This document shows, in pieces, positions 32,995 to 42,031 of a DNA stretch of 64,000 nucleotides (positions within the stretch are counted from its first letter, which is position 1; the number at the start of each line of letters is the position of its first letter). The notes beneath the pieces are model-generated. The model had not been told where the DNA came from. It worked only from the letters and a program-made list of their open reading frames with translations, and ran no database searches. A program made the translations under genes and the position numbers. This DNA is from Streptomyces puniciscabiei. Its GTDB lineage: Bacteria; Actinomycetota; Actinomycetes; Streptomycetales; Streptomycetaceae. The stretch spans positions 1,812,501-1,876,500 of the forward strand of contig NZ_VFNX01000001.1 of NCBI RefSeq assembly GCF_006715785.1, given 5' to 3'.

Positions 32995-35900
32995 TCACTC
33001 GACCACGTGGCGTCCCTCGGGCCGGGCGCTGCACGAGGCGCGGAACGCGCAGTGCGTGCAGTGCTGGCCGGTGTTCGGCGCGAACCGCTCGTCGAGGACC
33101 TTGCCGGCGGCGGTGGCCAGCAGCTCGCCGACCCACTCCCCCGACAGCGGCTCCTGGGTCTGCACCTTGGGCAGGCTGTCGCCTCCGTCGCGCTGGGCGG
33201 CGCCCTGTCTGAGGTGCACCAGTTCGGCGCCGCCGGGTTCGGGACGCACGCCGTCGAAGGCCTCGTCGGCGGCGCCTTCACGGACGGCGAGCTGGTAGAC
33301 GGCGAGCTGGGGGTGGCGGGCCACCTCGGCGGCGCTGGGCGCCTGCTTTCCGGTCTTGAAGTCCACCACGTAGGCACGGCCCTCGGCGTCCGTCTCCACC
33401 CGGTCCATCTGGCCGCGGATGCGGACCTGGTAGTCGCCCGCTTCGAGGGTGACGTCGAAGTCCTGCTCACTCGCCACCGGGGCGCGCCCGGTGCGGTCCA
33501 GCACATGCCAGTTCAGGAAGCGCTCGAGCGCCACGCGCGCGTTGTCCTTCTCCTGCTGCGACTTCCAGGGCGCGTCGAAGGCGAGCGCGTTCCACACCGA
33601 GTCCAGGCGCTCCATGAGGACGTCGAGGTCGGCCGGGCTGCGGCCGGAGGCGACCTCGTCGGCGAGGACGTGGACGACGTTGCCGAAGCCCTGGGCGGTG
33701 GTGGCCGGGGCGTCCGCCTTCACCTCGCGGCCCAGGAACCACTGGAGCGCACAGGTGTTGGCGAGCTGGTCGAGAGCGCTGCCGGAGAGCACGACCGGCC
33801 GGTCGCGGTGGCGCAGCGGCACCTTGCTCTCCGTCGGGTCGTACATGCCCCACCAGCGGTAGGGGTGGGCGGAGGGCACCAGGGGGCGGCCGTCCTCGTC
33901 GGCGAGCACGGCGAGCCGGGCCAGGCGGCGGGCGGCGGCCTCCCGCAGGGCGGCGGAGGCGCGCGGGTCGACCGTGGTGGCGCGCAGCTCGGCGACGAGC
34001 GCGGCCACGGACAGCGGGCGGCGGGGGCGGCCCGTGACGTCCCGGGGTTCGACGCCGAGTTCGGTCAGGAAGCGGGACGGCTGGTCGCCGTCGTCGGCCG
34101 GCGCCTTCACAGCGGTCACGACGAGACGTTCACGCGCGCGCGTGGCGGCGACGTAGAACAAGCGGCGCTCCTCTGCCAGCAGGGCGCCGGGGGTGAGCGG
34201 TTCGGCGAGTCCGTCGCGGCCGATGCGGTCGGCCTCCAGCAGGGAGCCACGGCGGCGCAGGTCGGGCCACAGGCCCTCCTGGACACCGGCGACCACGACC
34301 AGCCGCCACTGAAGGCCCTTGGCGCGGTGCGCGGTCATCAGGCGGACGGCGTCGGGGCGTACCGCGCGGCGGGCGAGCGTGTCGGCGGCGATGTCCTCGG
34401 CCTCGATCTCCGCCAGGAAGTTCAGCGCGCCACGGCCTCCGGTGCGCTCCTCCGCGCGCGCGGCGGTGGCGAACAGCGCGCACACGGCGTCCAGGTCCCG
34501 GTCGGCGTTGCGGCCGGCCGCGCCGCCGCGCCGGGCGGCCCGCTCCAGCCGCGCGGGCCACGGCGTGCCCTCCCACAGGTCCCACAGCGCCTCCTCGGCC
34601 GTACCGCCGCCCGCGAGCCGCTCGCGGGCCTTGCGGAGCAGCGCGCCGAGGCGCTGCGCTCCGCGCGCGTAGGCCGGGTCGTGCACGGCCAGGCGCTCGG
34701 GTTCGGCGAGCGCCCGGGCGAGCAGGACGTCGGAGGGGGGCGGCAGCGGATTGCCGGCCGCCCGCTCCTCCTCGCGCAGGGCACGGCCGAGCCGGCGCAG
34801 GTCGGCCGGATCCATGCCGGCGAGGGGGGAGGCGAGCAGGGTGAGCGCGGTCTCAGTGTCGAGCCAGGTGGTGTCCGGGGCCGGCTCTGCGGTGTCCTGC
34901 GGGGCGGCGTCCTCGGGAGCGGCGTTGGCAGTGGCAGCCTGTTCGGCCTCTTGAGAGGGGGTCCCCTCGGGCTCGGAGGTGGTTCCCCCGGGCTCCCCGG
35001 AAGGTCCATCCTGGGGAGCGGCTGCGAGCGCGGCTGCGCTTTCCTCGTGACCCCGGGACGCCGCCGTGGCCACCGCGCGCAGGGCGGTGAGCAGGGGGGC
35101 CACCGCCGGCTCGTGGCGCAGGGGCAGGTCGTCGCCGTCGATGTCCAGCGGGACGCCGGCCGCGGTGAGGGCGCGGCGCAGGGTCGGCAGGGTGCGGGAG
35201 CCCGCCCGGACCAGGACGGCCATGTCGCTCCAGGCGACGCCGTCCTCCAGGTGCGCGCGGCGCAGGATGTCCGCGATGTTGTCCAGTTCCGTGCCGGCCG
35301 TCGGGTAGGTGTAGACCTCGACGCGTCCCCCGTCCCGCACAGCGGCCGGCTCGCGGTGCGCGCGGACCTTGTCGGCGGGCAGCCGGGGCAGCGGCATGCG
35401 CCGGGCGATCAGCCGGGTGGCGGTCAACAGGGCCGCACCGGAGCGGTGGGAGGCTCGTAGCACCTCGACGGGTGCGGGGCGGCCGTCCGCGCGCGGGAAG
35501 GCGGCCGGGAAGTCGAGGATGCCGTTCACGTCCGCGCCCCGGAAGGCGTAGATCGCCTGGTCGGGGTCGCCGAAGGCCACCAGGGTCCGTCCGCCGCCGG
35601 CCAGCGCGTGCAGGAGCCGTACCTGGGCGGGGTCGGTGTCCTGGTACTCGTCGACGTACACGGCGTCGTACTGGGCGGCGAGCCGTACGGCGTTCTCTGG
35701 GCGGCGCGCGAGCAGGACCGCGCGGTGTACCAGTTCCGCGTAGTCGATCACCCCCTGCATGTCGAGCACGTCCAGGTACTCGGCGAGGAACGCGGCCGCG
35801 GCGCGCCAGTCGGGGCGCCCGATGCGGCGGGCGAAGGCCTCCAGCGCGTCGGGACCGAGGCCCAGCTCGCGGCTGCGGGCGAGGACCGCGCGGACCTCGT

Positions 35901-36450
35901 CGGCGAAGCCCCGCGTGGTCAGACAGGCGCGCAGCTCGTCGGGCCAGCGCACGTGCGCCAGTCCGAGCCGCTGCAGTTCGGGCTGCCCGGCGAGCAGCTC
36001 GCGTACGGTGACGTCCTGTTCCGGGCCGGAGAGCAGCCGCAGGGGTTCGGTGAACAGGCCGCTGTCCTGGTGGGCGCGCACCAGTGCGTAGCAGTACGAG
36101 TGGAACGTGGTCGCCCGGGGCGCGCGGGCGGCGCCGATGCGCACGGCCATGCGGTCGCGCAGGTCGACGGCGGCCTTGCGGCTGAACGTCAGCACCAGGA
36201 TGCGCTCGGGGTCGGTACCGCGGGCGATCCGCGCGGCCACGGACTCCACGAGGGTGGTGGTCTTGCCGGTGCCGGGGCCGGCGAGGACGAGCAGGGGTCC
36301 GGCGCGGTGGTCAACCACGGCGCGCTGTGCCGCGTCCAGACGAGGGGGGTCGACGGCGGTCGGCGGGGTACGGACCAGTCGGTAAGCGCCACGGCTCCCC
36401 TGCCGCACCGGGGGGTGCGGCAGGTGCCTGGTGGAGGAAGAGGAGCTCAC
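32995..36450 (-). CDS. adnA: Helicase-nuclease AdnA
   Basis: A 1151-aa partner of AdnB. It has Walker A GPGTGKTTT, YVDEYQDTDP, LMTAHRAKGLQW, and a C-terminal nuclease VDFKTGK at 1029-1035. Cys in TCALQWFL plus CTHC (1131-1134) and C1140 form the four-Cys set that holds an iron-sulfur cluster in AddB-like nucleases. Residues about 470-560 are an Ala/Pro/Glu-rich insert. I chose the GTG at 36450 (VSSSSSTRH); a GTG at 36531 is possible, and neither has a clear ribosome binding site. Confidence 0.92.
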   Translation of the reverse strand: MSSSSSTRHLPHPPVRQGSRGAYRLVRTPPTAVDPPRLDAAQRAVVDHRAGPLLVLAGPGTGKTTTLVESVAARIARGTDPERILVLTFSRKAAVDLRDRMAVRIGAARAPRATTFHSYCYALVRAHQDSGLFTEPLRLLSGPEQDVTVRELLAGQPELQRLGLAHVRWPDELRACLTTRGFADEVRAVLARSRELGLGPDALEAFARRIGRPDWRAAAAFLAEYLDVLDMQGVIDYAELVHRAVLLARRPENAVRLAAQYDAVYVDEYQDTDPAQVRLLHALAGGGRTLVAFGDPDQAIYAFRGADVNGILDFPAAFPRADGRPAPVEVLRASHRSGAALLTATRLIARRMPLPRLPADKVRAHREPAAVRDGGRVEVYTYPTAGTELDNIADILRRAHLEDGVAWSDMAVLVRAGSRTLPTLRRALTAAGVPLDIDGDDLPLRHEPAVAPLLTALRAVATAASRGHEESAAALAAAPQDGPSGEPGGTTSEPEGTPSQEAEQAATANAAPEDAAPQDTAEPAPDTTWLDTETALTLLASPLAGMDPADLRRLGRALREEERAAGNPLPPPSDVLLARALAEPERLAVHDPAYARGAQRLGALLRKARERLAGGGTAEEALWDLWEGTPWPARLERAARRGGAAGRNADRDLDAVCALFATAARAEERTGGRGALNFLAEIEAEDIAADTLARRAVRPDAVRLMTAHRAKGLQWRLVVVAGVQEGLWPDLRRRGSLLEADRIGRDGLAEPLTPGALLAEERRLFYVAATRARERLVVTAVKAPADDGDQPSRFLTELGVEPRDVTGRPRRPLSVAALVAELRATTVDPRASAALREAAARRLARLAVLADEDGRPLVPSAHPYRWWGMYDPTESKVPLRHRDRPVVLSGSALDQLANTCALQWFLGREVKADAPATTAQGFGNVVHVLADEVASGRSPADLDVLMERLDSVWNALAFDAPWKSQQEKDNARVALERFLNWHVLDRTGRAPVASEQDFDVTLEAGDYQVRIRGQMDRVETDAEGRAYVVDFKTGKQAPSAAEVARHPQLAVYQLAVREGAADEAFDGVRPEPGGAELVHLRQGAAQRDGGDSLPKVQTQEPLSGEWVGELLATAAGKVLDERFAPNTGQHCTHCAFRASCSARPEGRHVVE

Positions 36451-36707
36451 GTGATGTGCCGGTCCTGGTGTTCGTGCTGGTGGGCGGGCGGTCACGGGTG
36501 CGAGACGGTGGCCGCGGGGTGAGGGGGACACGTGCAGCCGACGCTACGCCGCCACACGGGGCGGAAGCAGGGCTTCCGCTTGTTCCCTCGGGGCGCGCGG
36601 GCCACGTGTGTCCCACAACCCACGAACGTACGTCATGCCACGGATGTCCCCCACGTCACCCGAACGGGCCATGGGTTCTCACCGAGGGCACCCAATGGCG
36701 GAAGCTG

Positions 36708-37094
36708 TCAGATGTGACCCACCGCGCCCGCCCCGCCGTCCCATCGGGCCCGCCGCATGTCGATCCGCGGCAGATGCCCCTGGGCGCTCCTGGCCGCCTC
36801 CTTCAGCGGCGTGCCCTCCGCGCGGTAGTGGGCGAGCGCGCGCAGTTCATGGCCGGGCAGCAGCATCCCGTCGGCGCGTACCACCCGCCACCACGGGACG
36901 GCGCCTCCGTACAGCGACATCACCCGGCCGACCTGGCGCGGTCCCCCCTCCTCGAGCCACTCGGCGACATCGCCGTACGTCATGACCCGCCCCGGCGGGA
37001 TCCGCTCGGCGACCTCGAGGACCCGCTCCGCGTACTCCGGCAGCGCGTCCACGCGGTCCTCGGGGGTGTCCTCGGCAGGGCTCTGCTCGCTCAT
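36708..37094 (-). CDS. Alkyltransferase-like (ATL) DNA repair protein
   Basis: A 128-aa protein with the DNA-binding fold of O6-alkylguanine-DNA alkyltransferase. The acceptor site reads VPWWRVVRADG, with Trp where active enzymes have Cys (PCHRV). It is therefore an ATL that binds alkylated guanine and hands it to nucleotide excision repair. RVMTYGDVAEWL and GRVMSL are the helix-turn-helix region. It lies 257 bp upstream of adnA on the same strand; the gap (36451-36707) shows no gene. Confidence 0.88.
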   Translation of the reverse strand: MSEQSPAEDTPEDRVDALPEYAERVLEVAERIPPGRVMTYGDVAEWLEEGGPRQVGRVMSLYGGAVPWWRVVRADGMLLPGHELRALAHYRAEGTPLKEAARSAQGHLPRIDMRRARWDGGAGAVGHI

Positions 37095-37280
37095 TCGTCC
37101 CATCCTGCCGCACGCCACCGACATCGCGGCGCGGACCTCGGGGCACGGCCCTCTCGCCCCCGGACGGCGCTTCCGGCAGACTGTGCGCCCGCGCATCCGC
37201 ACCCTGATGCCCGCGTGTGTCGGTGGGGCATGCCACCATCGTGCGGGCGGTGACCGGTGATACGAGACCAAGAAGAGACC

Positions 37281-40187
37281 ATGAACCAGCAGGGCGTGCA
37301 CCCCGAAGGCGCGGCGGGCACCCCTGACGCCGCCGCGCGCCCCGACACCGCCGCCGGCGCGGCCGAAACCGGCGGAGCCGCCCAGCAGCGGGACCCCGCT
37401 CCGCGCCGGCGCGAAGGCACGGAAGACGGCACCGCACGCGCGCGTGAGGACACTGCGGACGACGGCACGCGCGCGCGTGAGACCGACGGAGACGACGGCA
37501 CACGCGCGCGTGAGGACGCGAACGGCGACACCGAGGGAGCTCACGTCCCGAAGAACACGCCGCCCGGCCACGGTCCCGGCGCGGACGACGATCCGCACGC
37601 CGAGGCGGTGGAAGGCGACGAACCGCTGCTCCCCGCGCGCGTGCACCGCCCCTCCGATCTCATGCGGCTCCTGGTGGGCGTGCTCGCCATCGTGGTGCTG
37701 CTCGCGATCGCCGCGTTCGCGCACGGCACCACCTCGGGCTTCGAGCAGGACATCAACAAGGGCACCGGGCAGGCCCCCGACCTGCTCATCCGGATCGCGG
37801 GTCTGGCGTCCAGCATCGCGATCCTGCTGGTGCCGGTCGCCTTCGCGATCGAGCGGCTGGTCAAACGCGACGGGCTGCGCATCGCCGACGGCGTCCTCGC
37901 GGCCGTTCTCGCCCACGGAGTGACCCTCGCGACCGACCTGTGGGTGGCGCGGGCCGCCCCGGGCTCGATCCAGGAGGCGCTCACCCAGCCCTCCCCGGGC
38001 GACATCCACGCCCTGACCGATCCCGTGCACGGCTATCTGGCACCCGTCATCGCCTATATGACGGCCGTCGGCATGTCCCGCAGACCCAGATGGCGCGCGG
38101 TGCTGTGGATCGTGCTGCTGCTCGACGCCTTCTCGATGCTGGTCACCGGCTACACGACCCCGTTCTCGATCATCCTGACGGTACTGATCGGCTGGACCAT
38201 CGCCTACGGCACGCTGTACGCGGTCGGCTCCCCCAACGTCCGCCCCACCGGCCAGACGCTGATGGCAGGTCTCAGGCACGTCGGCTTCCACCCGGTCAGC
38301 GCGGCGCGCGAGGAGGCCGTGGAGACGGAGAACGGCGATCGCGGCCGGCGCTACTTCGTCACCCTGGAGGACGGCCCGCCGCTGGACGTCACGGTCGTGG
38401 ACCGGGAACAGCAGGCCCAGGGCTTCTTCTACCGCGCGTGGCGCAATCTCACCCTGCGCGGCTTCGCCACCCGCTCCAGCCTCCAGTCGCTGCGCCAGGC
38501 GCTGGAGCAGGAGGCGCTGCTGGCGTACGCGGCGATCGCGGCCGGCGCCAACGCGCCCAAGCTGATCGCCACCTCCGAACTCGGCCCCGACGCGGTCATG
38601 CTCGTGTACGAGCACACCGGCGGGCGCACGCTGGACTCGCTGGCCGACGAGGAGATCACCGACGAGTTGCTGCGCAACACCTGGCACCAGGTGCAGGCGC
38701 TGCAGTCGCGGCGCATCGCGCACCGCAGACTCGCGGGTGACGCGATTCTGGTGGATCGTTCCGGCAGGGTGATCCTCACCGAACTGCGCGGCGGTGAGAT
38801 CGCGGCCGGCGAGCTGTTGCTGCGCATGGACGTGGCGCAGCTGGTCACGACGCTCGCTCTGCGGGTGGGCGCCGAGCGCGCGGTGGCCTCCGCCGTCCGG
38901 GTGCTCGGGCCCGACGCGGTCGCCGACTGTCTGCCGATGCTGCAGCCGATCGCCCTGACGCGCTCCACGCGCGCGACGCTGCGCCGGCTGGCCCGGGAGC
39001 GCGCCCAGCGCGAGCGCGAGGCGGTCCTCGAGGCGTCCCGGCAGGCCAGGCAGGCGCGCACGGAGGAGGGGGCCGGAACGAGCGGGGCCGACCTCGAAAA
39101 GCCCGACAAGAAGACGGTCCGCGCCGAGCAGCGCGCGGAGCGGCGGGCCATGGAGGAGGCCCTCGAAGAGGCCCGCGAGGAGGACCTGCTCACCCAGATC
39201 CGGCACGAGGTGCTGCGGATCAGGCCGCAGGCCCCCGTCGAGCCGGCCCGGCTGGAGCGGGTACGGCCGCGCACCCTCATCAGCTTCATCGCGGGTGCGA
39301 TCGGCGCCTACTACCTGCTGACGCAGCTCACCCACATCCAGTTCGGCACGCTGTTCGCGCAGGCGCAGTGGGGCTGGGTGGTCGCCGCGGTGCTGTTCTC
39401 CGCGCTCAGCTACGTCGCCGCGGCCATGGCGCTGCTGGGGTTCGTGCCGGAGCGGGTGCCCTTCCTGAGGACGGTGGGCGCGCAGGTCGCCGGGTCCTTT
39501 GTGAAGATCGTGGCGCCGGCCGCGGTGGGTGGTGTCGCCCTCAACACGCGCTTCCTGCAGCGCGCCGGCGTACGCGCGGGTCTCGCCGTGGCGAGCGTCG
39601 GAGCGTCGCAGCTTTTCGGGCTCGGCTGCCACATCCTGATGCTGCTGTCCTTCGGTTATCTGACCGGCACCGAGAAGACGCCGTCGCTGTCGCCGTCCCG
39701 TACGGTCATCGCGGGCCTGCTGACCGTGGCGGTGCTGGTGCTCGTGGTGACCTCGGTGCCGTTCCTGCGGAAATTCGTCGTCACGCGCGTGCGGTCGCTC
39801 TTCGCCGGTGTCGTACCGCGCATGCTCGACGTGCTCCAGCGCCCGCAGAAGCTCGTCACCGGCATCGGCGGCATGCTCCTGCTGACGGCCTGCTTCGTGA
39901 TGTGCCTGGACGCCTCGATCCGGGCGTTCGGCGGCGGCTCGGCCTCGCTGAGCATCGCCAGCGTCGCCGTCGTCTTCCTCGCCGGCAACGCGCTCGGGTC
40001 CGCGGCGCCCACCCCGGGCGGCGTGGGCGCGGTCGAGGCGAGCCTCACACTCGGCCTCATCGCCTTCGGCCTGCCCAAGGAGGTCGCCGCGCCGGCCGTC
40101 CTGCTGTACCGCCTGCTCACGCTGTGGCTGCCGGTGCTTCCGGGCTGGCTCGCCTTCAACCAGCTCACCCGGAAGGGAGCCCTCTAG
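37281..40187 (+). CDS. LPG-synthase-type membrane protein with pseudokinase-like middle domain
   Basis: A 968-aa protein with three parts. The first 120 residues are disordered and charged, with three ARE(D/T)-type repeats. About six membrane helices follow (to about residue 330). Residues about 340-600 resemble a small-molecule/protein kinase fold (VYEHTGGRTLDSL, then HRRLAGDAILVDRSGRVILTE), but the catalytic Asp and DFG-like metal residue are not where a live kinase needs them. The last 300 residues are a polytopic lysylphosphatidylglycerol synthase/YbhN-type domain ending TPGGVGAVEASLTLGL. It is probably a lipid flippase or lipid-binding membrane protein. Start MNQQGVHPEG, with AGAAGAG upstream. 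Confidence 0.8.
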   Translation: MNQQGVHPEGAAGTPDAAARPDTAAGAAETGGAAQQRDPAPRRREGTEDGTARAREDTADDGTRARETDGDDGTRAREDANGDTEGAHVPKNTPPGHGPGADDDPHAEAVEGDEPLLPARVHRPSDLMRLLVGVLAIVVLLAIAAFAHGTTSGFEQDINKGTGQAPDLLIRIAGLASSIAILLVPVAFAIERLVKRDGLRIADGVLAAVLAHGVTLATDLWVARAAPGSIQEALTQPSPGDIHALTDPVHGYLAPVIAYMTAVGMSRRPRWRAVLWIVLLLDAFSMLVTGYTTPFSIILTVLIGWTIAYGTLYAVGSPNVRPTGQTLMAGLRHVGFHPVSAAREEAVETENGDRGRRYFVTLEDGPPLDVTVVDREQQAQGFFYRAWRNLTLRGFATRSSLQSLRQALEQEALLAYAAIAAGANAPKLIATSELGPDAVMLVYEHTGGRTLDSLADEEITDELLRNTWHQVQALQSRRIAHRRLAGDAILVDRSGRVILTELRGGEIAAGELLLRMDVAQLVTTLALRVGAERAVASAVRVLGPDAVADCLPMLQPIALTRSTRATLRRLARERAQREREAVLEASRQARQARTEEGAGTSGADLEKPDKKTVRAEQRAERRAMEEALEEAREEDLLTQIRHEVLRIRPQAPVEPARLERVRPRTLISFIAGAIGAYYLLTQLTHIQFGTLFAQAQWGWVVAAVLFSALSYVAAAMALLGFVPERVPFLRTVGAQVAGSFVKIVAPAAVGGVALNTRFLQRAGVRAGLAVASVGASQLFGLGCHILMLLSFGYLTGTEKTPSLSPSRTVIAGLLTVAVLVLVVTSVPFLRKFVVTRVRSLFAGVVPRMLDVLQRPQKLVTGIGGMLLLTACFVMCLDASIRAFGGGSASLSIASVAVVFLAGNALGSAAPTPGGVGAVEASLTLGLIAFGLPKEVAAPAVLLYRLLTLWLPVLPGWLAFNQLTRKGAL

Positions 40188-40197
40188 GGAGCCGGTA

Positions 40198-40265
40198 CGG
40201 GCACGGGGTGCACCGCGCAGAGAGCCCTGTGCGGGCACGGGGTGCACCGCGCAGAGAGCCCTGTC
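40198..40265. repeat. 34-bp tandem duplication between two plus-strand genes
   Basis: Two 34-bp copies (40198-40231 and 40232-40265) differ only in the last base, and a degenerate third start follows at 40266. The unit begins CGGGCACGGGGTGCACCGCG. It sits between the LPG-synthase-type gene and the first lipoprotein gene. Confidence 0.9.
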
Positions 40266-40339
40266 CGGGCGCCGGGTGCCCGTACCTCGTACGGCCCGCG
40301 CCCCGCGCGCCCCGGCGTGCGCGCCTCCAGGATGGGAGC

Positions 40340-41884
40340 ATGGCGAACCCCTCCCGGCTGCGCGCCGCAGCCCTGACCACCACTGCCCTGCTGCTCTCCG
40401 CACTGCTGGCCGGCTGCGGCGACGGCAGCAGGGACGGCGACCTCGCGGCGCAGAAGCTGGACTGGAAGGACTGCCCGGCTCCGTCCGAGGCCGAGGGCGG
40501 CGGAAGTGCCCCGTCCCCGCTGCCGAACGGCGGCACATGGCAGTGCGCCACCATGAAGGCGCCGCTGGACTGGAGCAAACCGAAGGGCGACACCATCGGC
40601 ATCGCCCTGATCCGCGCCAAGGCCAGCGGCCCCGCGAGCCGGCGGATCGGCTCGCTCGTGTTCAACTTCGGCGGCCCCGGTGGCAGCGGCGTCAGCGCGC
40701 TGCCCGCCTTCGCCTCGGACTACGCCGCCCTCCGCACCCGCTACGACCTGGTCAGCTTCGACCCACGGGGGGTCGGCCGCAGCGCGCCGGTGAAGTGCGT
40801 GAGCGACTCCCAGCTGGACACGTACTTCCAGCAGGACGCGACCCCCGACGACAGCGCCGAACGCACCCAACTCCTGGACCGTACGAAGCAGTTCAACGCG
40901 GCCTGCGAGAAGAACTCCAAGAAGATCCTGCCGCACGTGGCGACAACCGACGCGGCCCGCGACATGGACCTGATGCGCCAGGTGCTCGGCGACGACAAAC
41001 TGCACTACTTCGGCATCTCGTACGGCACAGAACTCGGCGGCGTGTACGCCCACCTGTTCCCCGGGAACGTCGGCCGGGCCGTGCTCGACGCCGTCGTCGA
41101 CCCCACGCAGAACCCCGAGCAGAGCTCGCTCGGACAGGCAAAGGGCTTCCAGCTCGCGCTGGACAACTTCGCCGAGGACTGCGCCTCGAAGACCACGGAA
41201 TGCCCGATCGGCACCAGCGCGCAGGACGTGAAGAACCGCATCGCGAAGCTGCTGAACGACCTGGAGAAAAGGCCGATCCCCGGCATCCCGCCGCGCCAGC
41301 TCACCCAGACCGCCGCGACGAACGGCATCGCACAGTCCCTGTACTCCAAGGACTTCTGGGAGTACCTCACCGAGGGCCTCGAGCAGGCCTACGCGGGCGA
41401 CGGCAAGATCCTCATGCTGCTGTCCGACTCGATGAACGGCCGAAGCGAGGACGGCCAGTACAGCAACATCACCGCGGCGAACGTCGCCATCAACTGCGCC
41501 GACGAGAAGCCGCGATACACCGCCGACTACGTCCAGCAGAAACTGCCCGAGTTCCGCGCCGCCTCCCCGCTGTTCGGCGACTACCTGGCCTGGGGCATGC
41601 TCAGCTGCACCGACTGGCCCGTGGCCGGTGCCGCCGACCATCCCGACGTCAGCGCGCCCGGCTCGGCGCCCATCCTCGTCGTCGGCAACACCGGCGACCC
41701 GGCCACCCCCTACGAGGGCGCGAGGAAGATGGCGGACGCACTCGGCAAGGGGGTCGCCGTGGAGCTGACGTACAAGGGCCAGGGGCACGGTGCGTACGAC
41801 AGCAAGAACAGGTGCGTGCAGAGCGCGGTGAACGGCTATCTGCTGGACGGGAGGGAGCCGAAGGCCGGCACGGTCTGCTCCTGA
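40340..41884 (+). CDS. Tripeptidyl-aminopeptidase-like lipoprotein (alpha/beta hydrolase), copy 1
   Basis: A 514-aa secreted serine hydrolase. The signal peptide ends in the lipobox SALLAGC, predicting a membrane-anchored lipoprotein. FNFGGPGGSG is the oxyanion region, the nucleophile Ser is in GISYGTELGG, the acid in GNTGDPATPYEG and the His in GQGHGAY, the triad order of the Tap/SlpD-E family. Homologues cut tripeptides or dipeptides from N-termini outside the cell. AGGA lies 7 nt before the ATG at 40340. It is followed by a paralogue. Confidence 0.92.
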   Translation: MANPSRLRAAALTTTALLLSALLAGCGDGSRDGDLAAQKLDWKDCPAPSEAEGGGSAPSPLPNGGTWQCATMKAPLDWSKPKGDTIGIALIRAKASGPASRRIGSLVFNFGGPGGSGVSALPAFASDYAALRTRYDLVSFDPRGVGRSAPVKCVSDSQLDTYFQQDATPDDSAERTQLLDRTKQFNAACEKNSKKILPHVATTDAARDMDLMRQVLGDDKLHYFGISYGTELGGVYAHLFPGNVGRAVLDAVVDPTQNPEQSSLGQAKGFQLALDNFAEDCASKTTECPIGTSAQDVKNRIAKLLNDLEKRPIPGIPPRQLTQTAATNGIAQSLYSKDFWEYLTEGLEQAYAGDGKILMLLSDSMNGRSEDGQYSNITAANVAINCADEKPRYTADYVQQKLPEFRAASPLFGDYLAWGMLSCTDWPVAGAADHPDVSAPGSAPILVVGNTGDPATPYEGARKMADALGKGVAVELTYKGQGHGAYDSKNRCVQSAVNGYLLDGREPKAGTVCS

Positions 41885-42031
41885 CCCGCCCCACCCGAAC
41901 CATCCCGCACCCGCGAAGAATCCGCTGGTCAGAGCGTTATCCACAGGCTGCCCAGGGCTCGGTCGGATGTGCCTACCATGGCCTGGACGCCCGGCGCGGC
42001 ACGACGCGAAGGGCCTGTGAGGGGGGTGCGT

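Noticed and set aside
15972..37511. ACGCGCGCGT sites as operators of a local regulator
   Set aside because: All copies are inside coding regions rather than promoters, so a binding-site role for a specific repressor is unlikely.
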